From positions 78,048 to 142,047 of the forward strand of contig NZ_LBMN02000018.1 of NCBI RefSeq assembly GCF_001042485.2: a stretch of DNA of 64,000 nt, in the 5' to 3' direction. This stretch comes from Bacillus paralicheniformis (GTDB lineage Bacteria; Bacillota; Bacilli; Bacillales; Bacillaceae). Position 1 is the stretch's first letter. Every line of letters starts with the position of its first letter. Both the position numbers and the translations under genes were made by a program. Positions 62,757 to 64,000 of this stretch are shown piece by piece. The notes under the pieces were generated by a model that made no database searches, was not told the DNA's origin, and worked only from the letters and a program-made list of their open reading frames with translations.

Positions 62757-63944
62757 ATGTCCAAAATTATTGCAATCAATGCTGGAAGCTCATCATTGAA
62801 ATTTCAACTGTTCGAAATGCCCAGCGAAAAAGTACTAACAAAAGGCCTTGTTGAGCGAATCGGGCTGGATAACGGCATCTTCACGATTTCCGTCAACGAC
62901 GAAAAAAAGACCGAAACAACAGATATCCCGGACCACTCCGTAGCCGTAAAAATGCTGCTGGATAAACTTACAAAATTCGGCATTATCAAAGATTTAAATG
63001 AAATCGACGGAATCGGACACCGCGTCGTACACGGCGGCGAAAAGTTCAGCGACTCCGTTTTATTGACGGATGAAATGATCCATGAGATCGAGGAGATTTC
63101 AGAACTCGCACCGCTTCATAACCCGGCTAATATTGTCGGAATTAAAGCGTTTAAAGAAGTACTTCCAAATGTTCCTGCCGTGGCTGTTTTTGATACGGCA
63201 TTCCACCAAACAATGCCGGAACAATCTTATCTGTACAGTCTGCCATACGAATACTATGAGAAATTCGGCATCCGTAAATACGGTTTCCATGGCACATCTC
63301 ATAAATATGTGACTGAACGCGCGGCAGAGCTGCTCGGCCGTCCGATTGAAGAACTTCGCCTGATTTCCTGCCACCTTGGAAACGGCGCGAGCATCGCAGC
63401 TGTTGAAGGCGGCAAATCAATCGATACATCAATGGGCTTCACACCGCTTGCAGGTGTAGCGATGGGTACGCGTTCAGGAAACATCGATCCTGCGCTTATC
63501 CCGTTCATTATGGAAAAAACGGGTCAAACAGCCGACGAAGTCCTGAACACACTCAATAAAAAGAGCGGTCTTTTAGGTATTTCCGGATTCTCAAGCGATT
63601 TGCGCGATATTGTCGAAGCAACTAAAGAAGGCAATGAACGTGCGGAAACAGCCCTTGAAGTATTCGCAAGCAGAATTCATAAATACATCGGTTCTTATGC
63701 AGCGAGAATGAGCGGAGTAGACGCGATCATTTTCACTGCCGGCATCGGGGAAAACAGCGTTGAAGTCAGAGAGCGCGTTCTTCATGGTTTGGAATTCATG
63801 GGTGTCTATTGGGATCCTGCGTTGAATAACGTCCGTGGAAAAGAAGCGTTTATCAGCTATCCGCATTCACCTGTAAAAGTCCTCGTCATCCCGACGAATG
63901 AAGAAGTGATGATTGCAAGAGACGTCGTTAGACTGGCTCACTAA
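62757..63944 (+). CDS. ackA: Acetate kinase AckA
   Basis: 395 residues; converts acetyl phosphate and ADP to acetate and ATP, the last step of overflow metabolism. ASKHA motifs are present: [12 protein letters not shown] at 8-19, the second family signature HGTSHKYV (FHGTSHKY, about 179), GNGAS and GIGENS. Length is standard. AAAGGAGCG precedes the ATG. Catabolite activation is expected from the upstream cre. Confidence 0.97.
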   Translation: MSKIIAINAGSSSLKFQLFEMPSEKVLTKGLVERIGLDNGIFTISVNDEKKTETTDIPDHSVAVKMLLDKLTKFGIIKDLNEIDGIGHRVVHGGEKFSDSVLLTDEMIHEIEEISELAPLHNPANIVGIKAFKEVLPNVPAVAVFDTAFHQTMPEQSYLYSLPYEYYEKFGIRKYGFHGTSHKYVTERAAELLGRPIEELRLISCHLGNGASIAAVEGGKSIDTSMGFTPLAGVAMGTRSGNIDPALIPFIMEKTGQTADEVLNTLNKKSGLLGISGFSSDLRDIVEATKEGNERAETALEVFASRIHKYIGSYAARMSGVDAIIFTAGIGENSVEVRERVLHGLEFMGVYWDPALNNVRGKEAFISYPHSPVKVLVIPTNEEVMIARDVVRLAH

Positions 63945-63950
63945 AAATAA

Positions 63951-63983
63951 AAAAACAGCCTTCTCTTTACAAGGAAGGCTGTC
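63951..63983 (-). terminator. Terminator of a minus-strand gene beyond the right edge
   Basis: ACAGCCTTC pairs with GAAGGCTGT around 10 nt; only the minus strand has a T-run (TTTTTTT) after the stem, so it primarily ends a convergent gene outside the window and may help ackA. Confidence 0.7.
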
Positions 63984-64000
63984 AGCTTGTCGACAAAGCC

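Overview
The window is a stretch of Firmicute chromosome from the Bacillus subtilis group. Gene order runs ytfP, murJ (ytgP), ... sftA, murC, ytxGHJ, aroA, ccpA, motPS, acuCBA, acsA, tyrS, rpsD ... ezrA, braB, nifZ-thiI, sspA, ytcI ... tpx, ytxK, ackA. From memory this matches the ytfP-to-ackA segment of B. subtilis 168 almost gene for gene. Small additions not remembered from strain 168 suggest the B. licheniformis / B. paralicheniformis branch; that placement is inference. SspA, GerW/YtfJ and RefZ show a spore former; strong Shine-Dalgarno sites and frequent GTG/TTG starts fit Bacillus. I see no rRNA, tRNA, insertion sequence, prophage or CRISPR array.

Layout. 1-7.5 kb: a flavoprotein cut by the window edge, the lipid II flippase MurJ, an rRNA pseudouridine synthase, a small DeoR-type regulator, an EcsAB-like ABC pair and the purine permease PbuO behind a PurBox pair. 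7.6-22.5 kb: dipeptidase PepV, a DUF2691 protein, a cysteine synthase homologue, the thpR-ytlQ-ytlR-amyX operon, ytmP, ytzH, trmB, the lactonase YtnP, malic enzyme MalS, ytzB, ytoP and ytoQ. 22.8-31.4 kb: ytpPQR, the DNA translocase SftA, a small ORF coupled to murC, the stress operon ytxGHJ behind sigma-B and sigma-H promoters, and a repeat-built coiled-coil protein. 31.6-41.6 kb: aroA, ccpA, the sodium-type stator motPS, acetyl-CoA synthetase with its acetyltransferase and deacetylase (acsA / acuABC) across a cre site, and T-box-controlled tyrS.

41.7-43.4 kb is the one accessory patch: a 48-residue ORF, a minus-strand remnant with its own terminator, a decayed metallo-beta-lactamase-fold gene and a small secreted protein, lying between tyrS and rpsD. 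43.6-64 kb returns to conserved order: rpsD with its autoregulatory leader, dgcP, ytsP, refZ, hisJ, ezrA, braB, nifZ-thiI, sspA, ytcI with an extra MarR gene, nadK2, sppA-sppI, ytfI-gerW, tpx, ytxK and ackA.

The genes tie together around carbon overflow and sporulation entry. CcpA, encoded here, has candidate sites upstream of ackA and between acuA and acsA; CodY-like boxes sit at ackA and braB; sigma-H signals precede ytxG and refZ. No complete novel multi-gene system was found. The best leads are unannotated small ORFs overlapping the starts of murC, sftA and motP, an expanding coiled-coil repeat gene, an inverted repeat over the refZ promoter, and the tyrS-rpsD accessory patch. Comparisons with B. 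subtilis are from memory; no search was run.
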